This document shows positions 16,504 to 24,907 of a DNA stretch of 64,000 bases, piece after piece. The translations under genes were made by a program, and so were the position numbers. Under the pieces are notes generated by a model that did not search any database, was not told the origin of the DNA, and saw nothing but the letters and a program-made list of their open reading frames with translations. The stretch's first letter is position 1, and each line of letters begins with the position of its first letter. The stretch is taken from contig QIBA01000029.1 of the NCBI GenBank assembly GCA_003225175.1, forward strand, positions 1 through 64,000, written 5' to 3'. Source of the DNA: Acidobacteriota bacterium (lineage in GTDB: Bacteria; Acidobacteriota; Terriglobia; Terriglobales; Acidobacteriaceae).

Positions 16504-17589
16504 ATGCGGATACAAAGACGTCACAACATCTGTTTGACAGCACTTTTAGTACTCATTTTCGCGGCGGGTTGCGGCGATCCGGACAAGAATGGCGCGGCTC
16601 CCACCGATCCAGTAGCTCCCCCTACAGTCACGTCAGTTACGCCGCCAACCGGCTCTACGCTCATTTGTCCCAACACCGCAGTTGTCACTGCGACCTTCAG
16701 CAAGGCGATGAACCCTTCGACGATTAGCACTTCCACGTTTACTTTGAGTTCAAGCGCTGGCAGCGTGTCTGGGCAAGTTAGCTATGTTGTGGCTACCAGG
16801 ATTGCTACCTTCATACCCACGGCTGCTCTTACTGCAAGCACGACCTTTACGGCTACGATCACCACCGGAGCGGCTGACACATTTGGTAATCCACTGGCTG
16901 CCAATTTCGTGTGGACATTCACAACGTCGGCTCCTTGTCCTCCACCTCCAACGCCTCTGCCCGCGCCCTCGCCTTTAGGAGCGGCTTGTAATTTCGGAAT
17001 TCTGGGCGGCACTCCAGTGGTTAGTAGCGTTGGTCTCACGAAAGTTACAGGAGGAGATGTAGGGATATGGCCGGCGGCTTCGATCACTGGATTTCCGCCC
17101 GGCACAACCACCGGAGCATTTCACGCGGGCGATGCCGTGGCTATGGCCGCGCAAGGAGATTTGACCACCGCATACAACAACGCCGCAGCCGCTCCAGGAG
17201 GAGCAATCCTCCCGGCAGACATAGGCGGACTCACTCTCGCGCCTGGCGTTTACAAAACCACAAGCTCACAGCCATCACTCGGAATCACCGGGAATCTGAC
17301 TCTGTCTGGCGCGGCCAATGGCGTGTGGATATTCCAAGTAGTCTCCACGCTTACAACTGCCGCTGGGAATAGCCAAGTCATCATGGCCGGTGGCGGCCAG
17401 TCTAAGAACGTCTTCTGGCAGATCGGAAGTTCGGCCACGCTCGGAACCAACACGACGTTCTCAGGGAACATCATGGCTCTGGCCTCCATCACCGTGAACA
17501 CCGGAGCAACGCTGAATGGAAGAGCCCTGGCACGCAACGGCGCCGTCACATTGGACAGCAATCAAGTAAATGTCCCCACATGTCCATGA
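16504..17589 (+). CDS. Ice-binding-like (DUF3494) lipoprotein with Big_5 domain
   Basis: A 361-residue lipoprotein. Signal peptide with lipobox FAAGC at about residues 20-24. Next a bacterial Ig-like SbsA/Big_5 domain (PPTVTSVTPPTGSTLICPNT through DTFGNPLAANFVWTFTTSAP), a Pro-rich linker, and a C-terminal DUF3494 beta-helix starting at NFGILGGTPVVSSVGLTKVT, with the family's GDVGIWP, FHAGDAVA, LAPGVYKT and GRALARNGAVTLDSN marks. DUF3494 proteins bind ice or act as surface adhesins; which applies here cannot be told. The ATG at 16504 is chosen (GAAGAGG 5 nt upstream). It is followed by an OmpA-type gene 90 nt later. Confidence 0.88.
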   Translation: MRIQRRHNICLTALLVLIFAAGCGDPDKNGAAPTDPVAPPTVTSVTPPTGSTLICPNTAVVTATFSKAMNPSTISTSTFTLSSSAGSVSGQVSYVVATRIATFIPTAALTASTTFTATITTGAADTFGNPLAANFVWTFTTSAPCPPPPTPLPAPSPLGAACNFGILGGTPVVSSVGLTKVTGGDVGIWPAASITGFPPGTTTGAFHAGDAVAMAAQGDLTTAYNNAAAAPGGAILPADIGGLTLAPGVYKTTSSQPSLGITGNLTLSGAANGVWIFQVVSTLTTAAGNSQVIMAGGGQSKNVFWQIGSSATLGTNTTFSGNIMALASITVNTGATLNGRALARNGAVTLDSNQVNVPTCP

Positions 17590-17678
17590 GCATTCGGAGT
17601 GGACCAGCTTCGGTCTGGTCCACTCCAGCTCCGGCGAAGCACAACCTTTACGTTGATGAAATTCGGAGGAATATTCGC

Positions 17679-19466
17679 ATGTATTCGCAATCAAAGAGCG
17701 GTCTCGGTCGTCTTGTAGCGATGTTGCCGGCAATGATTATTTTCGGGTGCGCATTTGCCACGTTTGCCGTTGCCCAGGATCGCCCAGTTCCAAAATGGGA
17801 GCTTTATGGCGGATACTCCGTCTTTGATCCGGCAGCGGACGTGCATGGTCAACGTCCTGCAGCGTTGCTGCCCTTGAGCAGTCGGCTGGAAACGAATCCG
17901 AAAGGTGTTGGGCTTAGCGGGACTTACAATTTCAATCGCTGGCTTGGACTCACGATCGATGGAAGCAACCACTGGGGCAGCGGCGAAACTACATTCGCTA
18001 CCAGAATTGATGACACTCGCTTCGACAACATATCGTTAGGCCCAAAGTTCACTCTTCGTTCCCGTCATTTCTCTCCATTTCTGGAGGCATTAGCGGGCGA
18101 CCACCGTCTTGTGCCCGAAGCTTTTCATAGCGTCGATAAACTGGGCTTCATGGCCGGTGGCGGTCTGGACATCAATCTCTCCAGGCATATAGCGTGGCGA
18201 TTAATCCGCGCCGACTACGTATTCTCAACCTATCGATTTGCTCCAGGCGGAGTGCCAACGACCGATATCCGAGGCGTAAGGTTGCAGACCGGTCTCAACT
18301 TCATGTTTGGCGGCGGAGAACCTGCAATCGCCCCCAGCGCCGCTTGCTCGTTACAGCCGACTGAAGTCTTCGCCGGCGAACCTGTGACCGCGACCGCCAC
18401 CGGATCTAATTTCAATCCAAAGCGCACAGTCAAATACACCTGGAGTGGAACAGGGCTGAGAGTCGCGGGAACTGACGCCTCAACACAGATTGACACCATG
18501 GGCTTGCAGCCCGGGTCATACGCAGTGAATGCCAACTTGAGCGACGGAAGCAACGGTCTTGCATCATGCAGCGCCACGTTCACCGTGAAACAGCCTCGTC
18601 CTCCGTCGATTTCATGCATGGCAGATCCGGCTAGCGTGCAAAGCGGCGGGAGCTCGACTATCAAGTCGAACGCCAGCAGCCCAGATGGCCGCAGGTTGAC
18701 TTACAGCTACACCGCTAGCGCTGGTCAGATTTCCGGTACCGGTGAGACCGCTACCTTGACTACAGCAGGCGCACAATCAGGTCCTATCACGGTCACTTGC
18801 AATGTAAGTGATGATCGCAATCCGCCGCTCACGGCCTCGTCCACCACCACAGTGAACGTGGAAGCTCCGCCGCCTCCCCCTGCTCCTCCCGCTGAGGTCC
18901 AGCAGTTGGAAACCAGGCTTGCCCTCCATAGTATTTACTTTCAGACTGCTCGGCCCACGGTGCAAAATCCCACGGGCGGACTGCTCGCCAGTCAGGCGGA
19001 GATCCTGCAGACCCTCGCTGCGGACTTCAACAATTACCTGAAATACCGGCCCGATGCCCATCTGATACTCAGTGGCCATGCAGATCCGCGCGGCTCTGCG
19101 GAATACAACAAAGCCCTCACAGAGCGACGCGTGGAACGCACCAAGAATGCCCTCGTAGAGCATGGCGTTCCTCAAGATCACATTGAGACCCGGTCCATTG
19201 GCAAAGAGGAGCAATTGACTGCCGACCAGACAAGGGCGCTGATAGCGCAAGATCCGGACTTGACTGCGGCCGACAGACAACAAATGCTGAACAATCTGCC
19301 AGTGATGGTGCTGGCCAATAATCGGCGCGTTGACGTCAACTTGAGTACGACCGGACAACAATCCACTCGCCTCTACCCGTTTAACGCGAAAGATTTCCTG
19401 GCGCTGATCAATACCAAGGGTGTCGAAAAAAGACCGACGCCCAGGAAGAAAAGCAAGAAGCGATAA
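17679..19466 (+). CDS. OmpA-family outer membrane protein with Ig-like repeats
   Basis: A 595-residue protein. Signal peptide to about residue 30 (FAVAQD), then an eight-strand barrel (WELYGGYSVFDPAADVHGQR, LRSRHFSPFLEALAGD, LQTGLNFMFGGGE) to about 225. Two or three PKD/Ig-like repeats follow (ACSLQPTEVFAGEPVTATAT; ISCMADPASVQSGGSSTIKS). After a Pro-rich hinge an OmpA C-terminal domain (about 430-560) carries the peptidoglycan-binding marks LSGHADPRGSAEYNKALTER and R-R-V-E-R. Asp and Arg for diaminopimelate binding are present. The start at 17679 has GGAGGA 8 nt upstream. It would tether outer membrane to peptidoglycan. Confidence 0.88.
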   Translation: MYSQSKSGLGRLVAMLPAMIIFGCAFATFAVAQDRPVPKWELYGGYSVFDPAADVHGQRPAALLPLSSRLETNPKGVGLSGTYNFNRWLGLTIDGSNHWGSGETTFATRIDDTRFDNISLGPKFTLRSRHFSPFLEALAGDHRLVPEAFHSVDKLGFMAGGGLDINLSRHIAWRLIRADYVFSTYRFAPGGVPTTDIRGVRLQTGLNFMFGGGEPAIAPSAACSLQPTEVFAGEPVTATATGSNFNPKRTVKYTWSGTGLRVAGTDASTQIDTMGLQPGSYAVNANLSDGSNGLASCSATFTVKQPRPPSISCMADPASVQSGGSSTIKSNASSPDGRRLTYSYTASAGQISGTGETATLTTAGAQSGPITVTCNVSDDRNPPLTASSTTTVNVEAPPPPPAPPAEVQQLETRLALHSIYFQTARPTVQNPTGGLLASQAEILQTLAADFNNYLKYRPDAHLILSGHADPRGSAEYNKALTERRVERTKNALVEHGVPQDHIETRSIGKEEQLTADQTRALIAQDPDLTAADRQQMLNNLPVMVLANNRRVDVNLSTTGQQSTRLYPFNAKDFLALINTKGVEKRPTPRKKSKKR

Positions 19467-19572
19467 GTGGCAGAGGCGCTGGGCAAAGAGTTGACTAGCT
19501 ACTAGTCAGTGCCGACTCTCGCCGCGAAAAAGATAGCACGTCAAGCTCGCCACTAATCGAACGCAAAGAAGA

Positions 19573-19604
19573 ACACCGACTGGGGAACACTCCCTGGCCG
19601 GTGT
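19573..19604 (+). terminator. Hairpin after the OmpA-family gene
   Basis: A 14-bp imperfect stem (ACACCGACTGGGGA paired with TCCCTGGCCGGTGT, with G-U pairs) and a 4-nt loop about 107 bp after the stop codon, followed after 20 nt by a T-rich run (TTGTTTGTTTTTG). The T-run is further away than in a canonical terminator. Confidence 0.4.
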
Positions 19605-19848
19605 CATTTCGGGAAGTTGTTTGTTTTTGAGCTTACTATGGACAAAAAATCTCAAAGTGGTCAATTCAGACCAGTAGCTCCCAGGGGGGATGAACGATAT
19701 TAGTTAAGTGCAAGTCTCCGTACGCTTCTGTTTCATGCACGGAGGCAGCCGGTAGGTCTCAGCGTGCCGGACGCACAGGCCTCTCCATCGCACTCCCCGC
19801 CGCGCACTCCGCGCGGCCGTCAACCAAGCTCTCAGAGAGAAGGTAACA
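19605..19848. other. Leader region of the LPQTA-protein gene
   Basis: No gene seen on either strand. It contains the upstream region of the sortase-substrate candidate, including GGTCAATTCAGACC (a GGTC...GACC dyad at about 19658-19671) and ends with GAAGG 6-8 nt before the ATG. No -35/-10 pair is clear. Confidence 0.35.
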
Positions 19849-20511
19849 ATGAAACTCTTCACGAAATGTCTCATCGTGGTTTGCGTTCTCGCGGTCTCCT
19901 TATTTGTGTTGCCTGGCGCGTCGGCAGATGACTGGAATAAAAAGACTGTAGTCACATTCAGCGCGCCGGTCGAAGTTCCCGGCGTCGGCGCTCAGGTCCT
20001 GCCGGCGGGCACGTACGTGTTCAAGATTATGGATTCGCTGTCAGACCGCCACATTGTCCAGATCTTCAACGAGGACCAAACCCATGTTTACACCACCATC
20101 CTAGCGATTCCGAATTATCGTTTGCATGCAACCGACAAGACTGTCATGACATTTAAAGAGCGGGCGCAAGGCGAACCGGAAGCGATTCGGGCGTGGTTCT
20201 ATCCTGGTGCTCAGTCGGGTGAGGAATTCGTATATCCGAAGTCGAAGGCACTAGAGCTGGCGAAGATCGCCAATGAGCCTGTGCTTGAAACGCCTACTCC
20301 GATGGCAGACGTAGAAGCGCTCAAGACAGCACCGATCGAAGCCGTGAATCCAGCTGGAGAACCAGTTCCCGTTGCTGAGGTAGTTCAGGCTCCAGTGCAA
20401 ATAGCCAAGGTGGAAACCCTGCCGCAGACGGCGAGCTATATGCCGCTGCTGTTTTGCGCTGGGATGCTCTCGCTCGCCGCAGCCGGTCTGATCACCAAGT
20501 ACTCCTCATAG
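19849..20511 (+). CDS. Secreted protein with C-terminal LPQTA sorting-like signal
   Basis: A 220-residue protein. N-terminal signal peptide (LIVVCVLAVSLFVLPGASAD). The first 130 mature residues form a beta-rich domain (VTFSAPVEVPGVGAQVLPAG; FKIMDSLSDRHIVQIF) found in many secreted acidobacterial proteins. A Pro/Val/Glu-rich spacer (about 140-190) precedes LPQTA (191-195), a hydrophobic helix (LLFCAGMLSLAAAGLITK) and a short tail TKYSS. This LPxTx, helix, charged-tail layout is that of a sortase cell-wall sorting signal, and a class D sortase is encoded two genes downstream on the same strand. The tail is only weakly basic. Function unknown; anchoring is inferred. Confidence 0.8.
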   Translation: MKLFTKCLIVVCVLAVSLFVLPGASADDWNKKTVVTFSAPVEVPGVGAQVLPAGTYVFKIMDSLSDRHIVQIFNEDQTHVYTTILAIPNYRLHATDKTVMTFKERAQGEPEAIRAWFYPGAQSGEEFVYPKSKALELAKIANEPVLETPTPMADVEALKTAPIEAVNPAGEPVPVAEVVQAPVQIAKVETLPQTASYMPLLFCAGMLSLAAAGLITKYSS

Positions 20512-20638
20512 ATCGTTGGGATTTGCTTATATAGGCTGTACGTCTCCGGAAAACAAGCCGAAGCGCACAGCCGATATTTTGCCGCTATCGCGACTCCCAT
20601 TGGCAGTTAGAACGTTTCGCTTGAACGGAAAGTTAGTC

Positions 20639-21628
20639 ATGTTCATGATCCGTGAATGCGCGTCCTGCGTCCTCGCGATTATTTCTTTCGTAATACCCCT
20701 GATGCTTGTTAACGCCCAGCAGGTTACGCCATCACCACCCTCCGATACTGGTTATAGGATCAGAGTGAACGTTGATGAAGTCGTCTTGCACGCGACAGTG
20801 CGGAACCGTCATGGCGTTCCTGTGGCCGGTCTTAGCAAAGACAACTTCCAGATCTCCGAAGATAGAGTCCCGCAGGCTATCAAACATTTCAGTCATGAAG
20901 ACATTCCGGTCACAGCTGGACTAGTTATCGATAACAGCGGCAGCATGCGGCCGAAGCGTGCGGAAGTGATCGCCGCAGCGCTGGCATTTGCCGGCTCCAG
21001 CAACCCGCAGGACCAGATGTTTCTTGTCAACTTCAATGAGAACGTTTCTTTCGGCCTACCGCATGGCACCTTATTCACCGACCGGCCCGAACAACTAAAA
21101 ACTGCTATGGGCACGGTTATCGCGGACGGCGAGACCGCGTTGTACGATGCTGTGGCCGTCGCACTCGAACGCTTGAAGCAGGGAAATCGAGACAAGAAAG
21201 TGCTGATCGTTGTCAGCGATGGCGCCGACAATGCCAGTGTGCATACCAAAGCACAGATATTGCAGGCCGCAACTCAATCCGATGCGATCATTTATGCACT
21301 CGGAATTTATGAGCCTGACGACCCTGATAAAAATCCTCACGTCCTCAGTGAACTCGCAAAAGCCAGCGGCGGCGAGGCGTTCTTTCCGGATTCGTTACGC
21401 GAAGTGGTGCCGATTTGTGAACGGATCGCACGTGAGATTCGAAACCAGTACACCATTTCCTACCTTCCCACCAACCAAACACAGGACGGGACTTATCGCG
21501 CCATCGAGGTTCACGCCGCCTCTGCTAGTGGCGGCCACTTGCGCGTGACAACGCGCGCTGGCTATATAGCCCGCTCGAAGCCATCAGTCGCAACCGCTGG
21601 CGCAATCCAGCCGAAAACGCGGAATTAA
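20639..21628 (+). CDS. VWFA-related secreted protein (acidobacterial type)
   Basis: A 329-residue exported protein. Signal peptide to about residue 30 (LMLVNAQQ). A short beta segment (VVLHATVRNRHGVPVAGLSK) with the family's F-x-I-x-E-D precedes a von Willebrand type A domain. The MIDAS motif DNSGSM is intact; the later Thr (GETALYDAV) and Asp (VSDGADNAS) metal ligands are also visible. This matches the VWFA-related domain family that is expanded in Acidobacteria. Its own C-terminus lacks a sorting signal. It lies 127 nt after the LPQTA gene and its stop abuts the sortase ATG (TAAATG), so all three are probably one transcription unit. Confidence 0.85.
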   Translation: MFMIRECASCVLAIISFVIPLMLVNAQQVTPSPPSDTGYRIRVNVDEVVLHATVRNRHGVPVAGLSKDNFQISEDRVPQAIKHFSHEDIPVTAGLVIDNSGSMRPKRAEVIAAALAFAGSSNPQDQMFLVNFNENVSFGLPHGTLFTDRPEQLKTAMGTVIADGETALYDAVAVALERLKQGNRDKKVLIVVSDGADNASVHTKAQILQAATQSDAIIYALGIYEPDDPDKNPHVLSELAKASGGEAFFPDSLREVVPICERIAREIRNQYTISYLPTNQTQDGTYRAIEVHAASASGGHLRVTTRAGYIARSKPSVATAGAIQPKTRN

Positions 21629-22270
21629 ATGATTCCGTTGGTTCCTCGTGCGAAGTTTCCGGCCTTGCAGCACAGCCGTTGGCTCTTTCTTGCACTGGCG
21701 ATCGCATCGTTGGGATACGTTGCCTTTTCGCTGGTGGATGCGCAGTCCTTTCAGGCGTACGAAAATTGGCGATTGAATCAAGCAGCGAAGAATGCGCGCC
21801 AACCATCAGCGCAAGCAGAGTCGAAAGTTGTGTCCGCATCTTTATCGCTGCGCGACCACAGCCAGCGCAAAACGCTTGCTCTCGGCTCCGTGCTTGGACG
21901 CGTCGAGATCGGCAGAATCGGCGTTGCCGTGATCATCGTGGAAGGTACCAGCGGAAAAACACTGCGTCGCGCAGTTGGGCATGTTCCCGGAACGGCACTG
22001 CCCGGTGAGCCAGGGAACGTCGCGATCACCGGACACCGTGACACGTTCTTCAGAGCGCTGCGCAATATCCGCGAGGACGATGAAATTACGTTAATGACGT
22101 TTAACGGATCGTATCGCTATCGAGTCGATTCGATGAAGGTCGTTGAAGCGGAAGATACACAAGTGCTGAATGATTCAGACGAATCGATCCTAACCCTGGT
22201 CACCTGCTATCCCTTCTATTTCGTGGGTCCTGCGCCAAAGAGATTCATCGTGCGCGCGCATCGAATTTGA
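21629..22270 (+). CDS. Class D sortase
   Basis: A 213-residue transpeptidase that cleaves LPxTx-type signals and joins the substrate to a nucleophile. A single N-terminal membrane helix (about 17-36) is followed by a stalk and a sortase barrel. The catalytic set is visible: His136 in AITGHRDTFF, Cys193 in TLVTCYPFYF, and Arg205 in APKRFIVRA. The TLVTCYPF context and short length fit class D. In Gram-positives class D enzymes prefer LPNTA-like motifs, close to the LPQTA of the protein encoded at 19849. What the nucleophile would be in a diderm cell is unknown. Start abuts the VWFA gene stop. Confidence 0.9.
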   Translation: MIPLVPRAKFPALQHSRWLFLALAIASLGYVAFSLVDAQSFQAYENWRLNQAAKNARQPSAQAESKVVSASLSLRDHSQRKTLALGSVLGRVEIGRIGVAVIIVEGTSGKTLRRAVGHVPGTALPGEPGNVAITGHRDTFFRALRNIREDDEITLMTFNGSYRYRVDSMKVVEAEDTQVLNDSDESILTLVTCYPFYFVGPAPKRFIVRAHRI

Positions 22271-22664
22271 GCAGGCCGACTGCACAGCCGATTTAGCCCG
22301 CGGTACCGTTCACATTTGTGTGGGGCTTGAGCCATTCGGGAGTGTCATCTCTCTTACGTCCGCGGTCGAGAACCCGTCTTTACTTTTTTGGCCAGAGACT
22401 CGAGCCGGCTGACGTCATCGAGCGTCAAGGTAGGGAACCTGGGCTGAATGGATGCAGTTTTGAAAATTCGATTGCAGCGTCTGGAAATTGTTGTTCCTTT
22501 GTGATCTGGCGAGTTCACTATGCTCCGCTCCTACCCGTCTACGCTGGTCAACAATGAACACTACCTGCACGGCCAAAATTCAATTAGAGCTACATTGACC
22601 AGACCCACGCACGTCTCGCTGCTAACGTTATTCACCTGGACCGATTTCTGAAAGGGCCGTCCGC
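22271..22664. other. Intergenic stretch, no gene seen
   Basis: About 390 bases after the sortase gene. One 79-codon frame has no protein-like features. No hairpin with a T-run was found after the sortase stop. Confidence 0.4.
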
Positions 22665-22820
22665 ATGCTCGGCACAGTACTCATCGTAATTCTGCTACTC
22701 ATGTTGATTGGCACTCTTCGCCGGTGGAGATACAGCAAGAACTGGAATCACTATCCCAGCGGCGGCCTCGGCCTTGCACTGCTCATCGTTATCATTCTGG
22801 TTCTACTAGGCCGGATCTAA
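22665..22820 (+). CDS. DUF3309 family small membrane protein
   Basis: A 51-residue protein with two hydrophobic helices separated by a polar turn: MLGTVLIVILLLMLIGTLRR, then YSKNWNHYPSGGLGLALL and VIIILVLLGRI-like end. The YPSGG-L-G-L turn and the GRI end are the marks of DUF3309, small proteins found in many Gram-negative soil bacteria and of unknown function. It precedes the SYLF gene by 40 nt and probably shares its transcript. Confidence 0.8.
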   Translation: MLGTVLIVILLLMLIGTLRRWRYSKNWNHYPSGGLGLALLIVIILVLLGRI

Positions 22821-22860
22821 GAAATCTATTGCCGTTAACCAAGCTCTGGAGGCTGTAACT

Positions 22861-23547
22861 ATGAAGAAACTCTTGTTGTTCGCAGTAGTGTTTGGTGTCA
22901 CCCACTTATCATGGGCCGGGACAGCCCACAAAGATGCCGTCGATCGAATGGACAACGCAGCCCAGGTGCTGCATGAGATTCTCGGCGCTCCCGATCAGGG
23001 AATTCCGGAAGAAGTTCTCGAAGGTGCCCGTTGTGTCGCGGTTGTTCCGCATATGCTCAAGGGCGGCTTTATCATCGGCGCGAAAGAAGGCAAAGGAGTA
23101 GCGACTTGTCGCACTGCTCATGGCTGGAGCGCACCCGCATTTTTCAGTGTCGGCGGTGGCAGCTTTGGGGCTCAGATTGGCGTGGAATCCGTGGACTTGG
23201 TGATGATCCTTAACGAAAAAGGCATGCAGCGCCTGATTGCCAGCAAGTTCGAAATCGGCGGCGATGCCTCAGCGGCAGCCGGTCCGGTTGGGCGTCACGC
23301 GTCCGCCAACACCGACTGGAAGCTGGATACTGAGATCCTTACCTATTCTCGCGCTAAAGGAGCCTTCGCCGGAGCAACACTGGAGGGAGCATCCGTGAGG
23401 CGCGACGACGACTCTACTCGTGCCATTTACGGAAGCAAGGCGAATACGCAGTCGGTACTTGAAGGTCGAGTGAAAGTCCCCAACTCGGCTCACACCTTCC
23501 TCAATGCTGTGGGCGGAGCACAAGCCGAAGCCAAGAGCAAGTCCTGA
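22861..23547 (+). CDS. SYLF-domain lipid-binding protein
   Basis: A 228-residue exported protein (signal peptide MKKLLLFAVVFGVTHLSWAG). A SYLF/Ysc84 domain occupies about residues 60-215: GARCVAVVPHMLKGGFIIGA, GWSAPAFFSVGGGSFGAQIG, VDLVMILNEKGMQRLIASKF, and SRAKGAFAGATLEGASVRRD. The domain binds phosphoinositides in eukaryotes; in bacteria its role is not known, although envelope stress functions have been suggested. GGAGG lies about 8 nt before the ATG. Confidence 0.9.
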   Translation: MKKLLLFAVVFGVTHLSWAGTAHKDAVDRMDNAAQVLHEILGAPDQGIPEEVLEGARCVAVVPHMLKGGFIIGAKEGKGVATCRTAHGWSAPAFFSVGGGSFGAQIGVESVDLVMILNEKGMQRLIASKFEIGGDASAAAGPVGRHASANTDWKLDTEILTYSRAKGAFAGATLEGASVRRDDDSTRAIYGSKANTQSVLEGRVKVPNSAHTFLNAVGGAQAEAKSKS

Positions 23548-23552
23548 CAATA

Positions 23553-23586
23553 CTGGTCGGGTGTCGCTTTGCGAGCACCCGACCAG
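23553..23586 (+). terminator. Strong hairpin after the SYLF gene
   Basis: A 15-bp stem (CTGGTCGGGTG-TCGC with GCGA-CACCCGACCAG, one bulged G) closed by a TTT loop, 6 nt after the stop codon. There is no T-run, so it may act as an mRNA-stabilising hairpin rather than a classic terminator. Confidence 0.6.
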
Positions 23587-23626
23587 ACCATAGTCGAGGT
23601 TCGAGATACGAAATTGGAGAGAGGCT

Positions 23627-23794
23627 ATGCTTTGGACTATCTTCGCCATTCTTCTTATCCTATGGCTTTTAGGCTTCAGCTTCCATGTAGCCGGGCGGCG
23701 CCAGTGCCCCACGTTCTGTTGCCGAGGGAGCGGCCGGAATCGTCTGGGCAGCGAACCTGCCCGATGGCGGTCCAACTGGTGGTTTCTTCCGTGA
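23627..23794 (+). pseudogene. Truncated small membrane protein (MLWTI type)
   Basis: A 55-codon frame with a good start (GGAGAGGCT then ATG). The first 22 residues, MLWTIFAILLILWLLGFSFH, match the N-terminus of the small lmo0937/DUF5670-like membrane family, whose second helix normally follows. Here the family likeness ends at about 23690 and the rest (RRQCPTFCCRGSG and on) is not membrane-like. From that point another frame becomes coding for an unrelated protein tail, so the gene seems to have been cut by a deletion or insertion. Confidence 0.6.
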
Positions 23795-23828
23795 CGGTAA
23801 ACCGCTCTATAGTGAGAGATTCAAATGA
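23694..23828 (+). pseudogene. C-terminal remnant of a short-chain dehydrogenase
   Basis: A 44-codon open frame without a start codon, in a different frame from the membrane protein remnant that runs into it. It reads RSVAEGAAGIVWAANLPDGG and then PTGGFFRDGKPL, the typical C-terminal end of classical SDR enzymes (A-x-G-A-x-x-I-V-W-A-x-x-L-P-x-x-G-P-T-G-G-F-F-R-D-G). The Rossmann fold and YxxxK are missing, so it is only a tail. It marks the right side of a recombination scar. Confidence 0.65.
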
Positions 23829-23836
23829 CACTCGCA

Positions 23837-24715
23837 CTAGTACTTCTTGACCCAAATGTCCCGAACTGAAACTTTTGAGGGCGCGCCTTCGATCTCAATG
23901 CCGATCTCACCTGAGACGTTATTCGGCGAATTCGGATCGTCGTCGACTAGTACAGCCATCAGATGGCCATTGAGGATGTGGATGAGCGCACCGCCACGGG
24001 CAATGATCAGATATTGGTTCCAGTCGTTGATTCTGACGTAACCCCCCAAGGCTTCGCGATCGGCAATGTTCGCGACCAAGCGCGGCGGTTTGCCCGGATC
24101 CATGTGCACGACCTGACCGCGCCAGGCAATGATGCGGAGCGGCGTGTTTTCGGAATAGATCTGACCTGTGAACGTGGAGGTTCGCGGACTCACCGGATAC
24201 CAAAAATCGGCCTGTAGACCCGTGTCCATCCAATTCAGGTTCGGCTGTGCCTGGCCGGGACGCAGAGCGAGCCACGGCACGCCGGTTTTGCTGCGGTATT
24301 GAATGCCGCTCCCACCACCTTTTTCTACTTTGATCTCGAGCTTCAGGTCGAAGTTCTTACCAGTGAAACCGCGATACGTGATATAGCTGTTGGCGCTTGG
24401 CTTTTCGAGCGTCGATTCGCCCACGATTGCACCTTCTTCGACGCGCCAGATAGAGGGATCTCCGTCCCAGCCTTGCAACGACTTGCCGTCGAACAGCTGC
24501 ACATACCCATTGTGGTCCTCAAACTCGATTGGATCGGGCTCGCGAAAACTCAGCCGACCAGTCTGGCTGCGAGCGGTCGTCCCGTCGGCCTGTGCGGAAG
24601 TGGAAGTAGTACCTGACGTTTGTTCTGCAGTGCTCGTAGCTTGTGCGTGGCCGCAAGGTGCCATGGGTCCAAGCATCGCTACTGCGAGGGCAGCGGCAGT
24701 GCCTTCGAAAGACAT
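23837..24715 (-). CDS. DUF1080 (3-keto-disaccharide hydrolase-type) secreted protein
   Basis: A 292-residue exported protein of the DUF1080 family (PF06439), a concanavalin-like beta-sandwich often found with sugar-degrading genes and in some cases hydrolysing 3-keto-glycosides. A signal peptide (about residues 1-26) and a Ser/Thr-rich linker precede the domain: GYVQLFDGKSLQGWDGDPSI, SYITYRGFTGKNFDLKLEIK, GGGSGIQYRSKTGVPW, and the end GEIGIEIEGAPSKVSVRDIW. It is the last minus-strand gene of the rhamnose locus, 192 bp downstream of the GH3 gene, so it may have its own promoter. Confidence 0.9.
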   Translation of the reverse strand: MSFEGTAAALAVAMLGPMAPCGHAQATSTAEQTSGTTSTSAQADGTTARSQTGRLSFREPDPIEFEDHNGYVQLFDGKSLQGWDGDPSIWRVEEGAIVGESTLEKPSANSYITYRGFTGKNFDLKLEIKVEKGGGSGIQYRSKTGVPWLALRPGQAQPNLNWMDTGLQADFWYPVSPRTSTFTGQIYSENTPLRIIAWRGQVVHMDPGKPPRLVANIADREALGGYVRINDWNQYLIIARGGALIHILNGHLMAVLVDDDPNSPNNVSGEIGIEIEGAPSKVSVRDIWVKKY

Positions 24716-24907
24716 TGTGGGAATCCTCCCGACGCTCTGTAATCAGCTGTTCGCCAAATAAGTCTCTATCGCAGAAAATCGAATTCCGGAACGGGCCGAC
24801 AGAGTTTGTAAAAATAAATTCACCGGTCGGTTATGCGCAAGAAAACTGCGATGATTAAGGGGCGAATTACCTAACGGATTGCATAGTCTGTTCGCAGTTC
24901 CAATGGG

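Noticed and set aside
18777-19361. 194-codon minus frame inside the OmpA-family gene
   Set aside because: Antisense to the OmpA C-terminal domain, whose motifs are clear on the plus strand.
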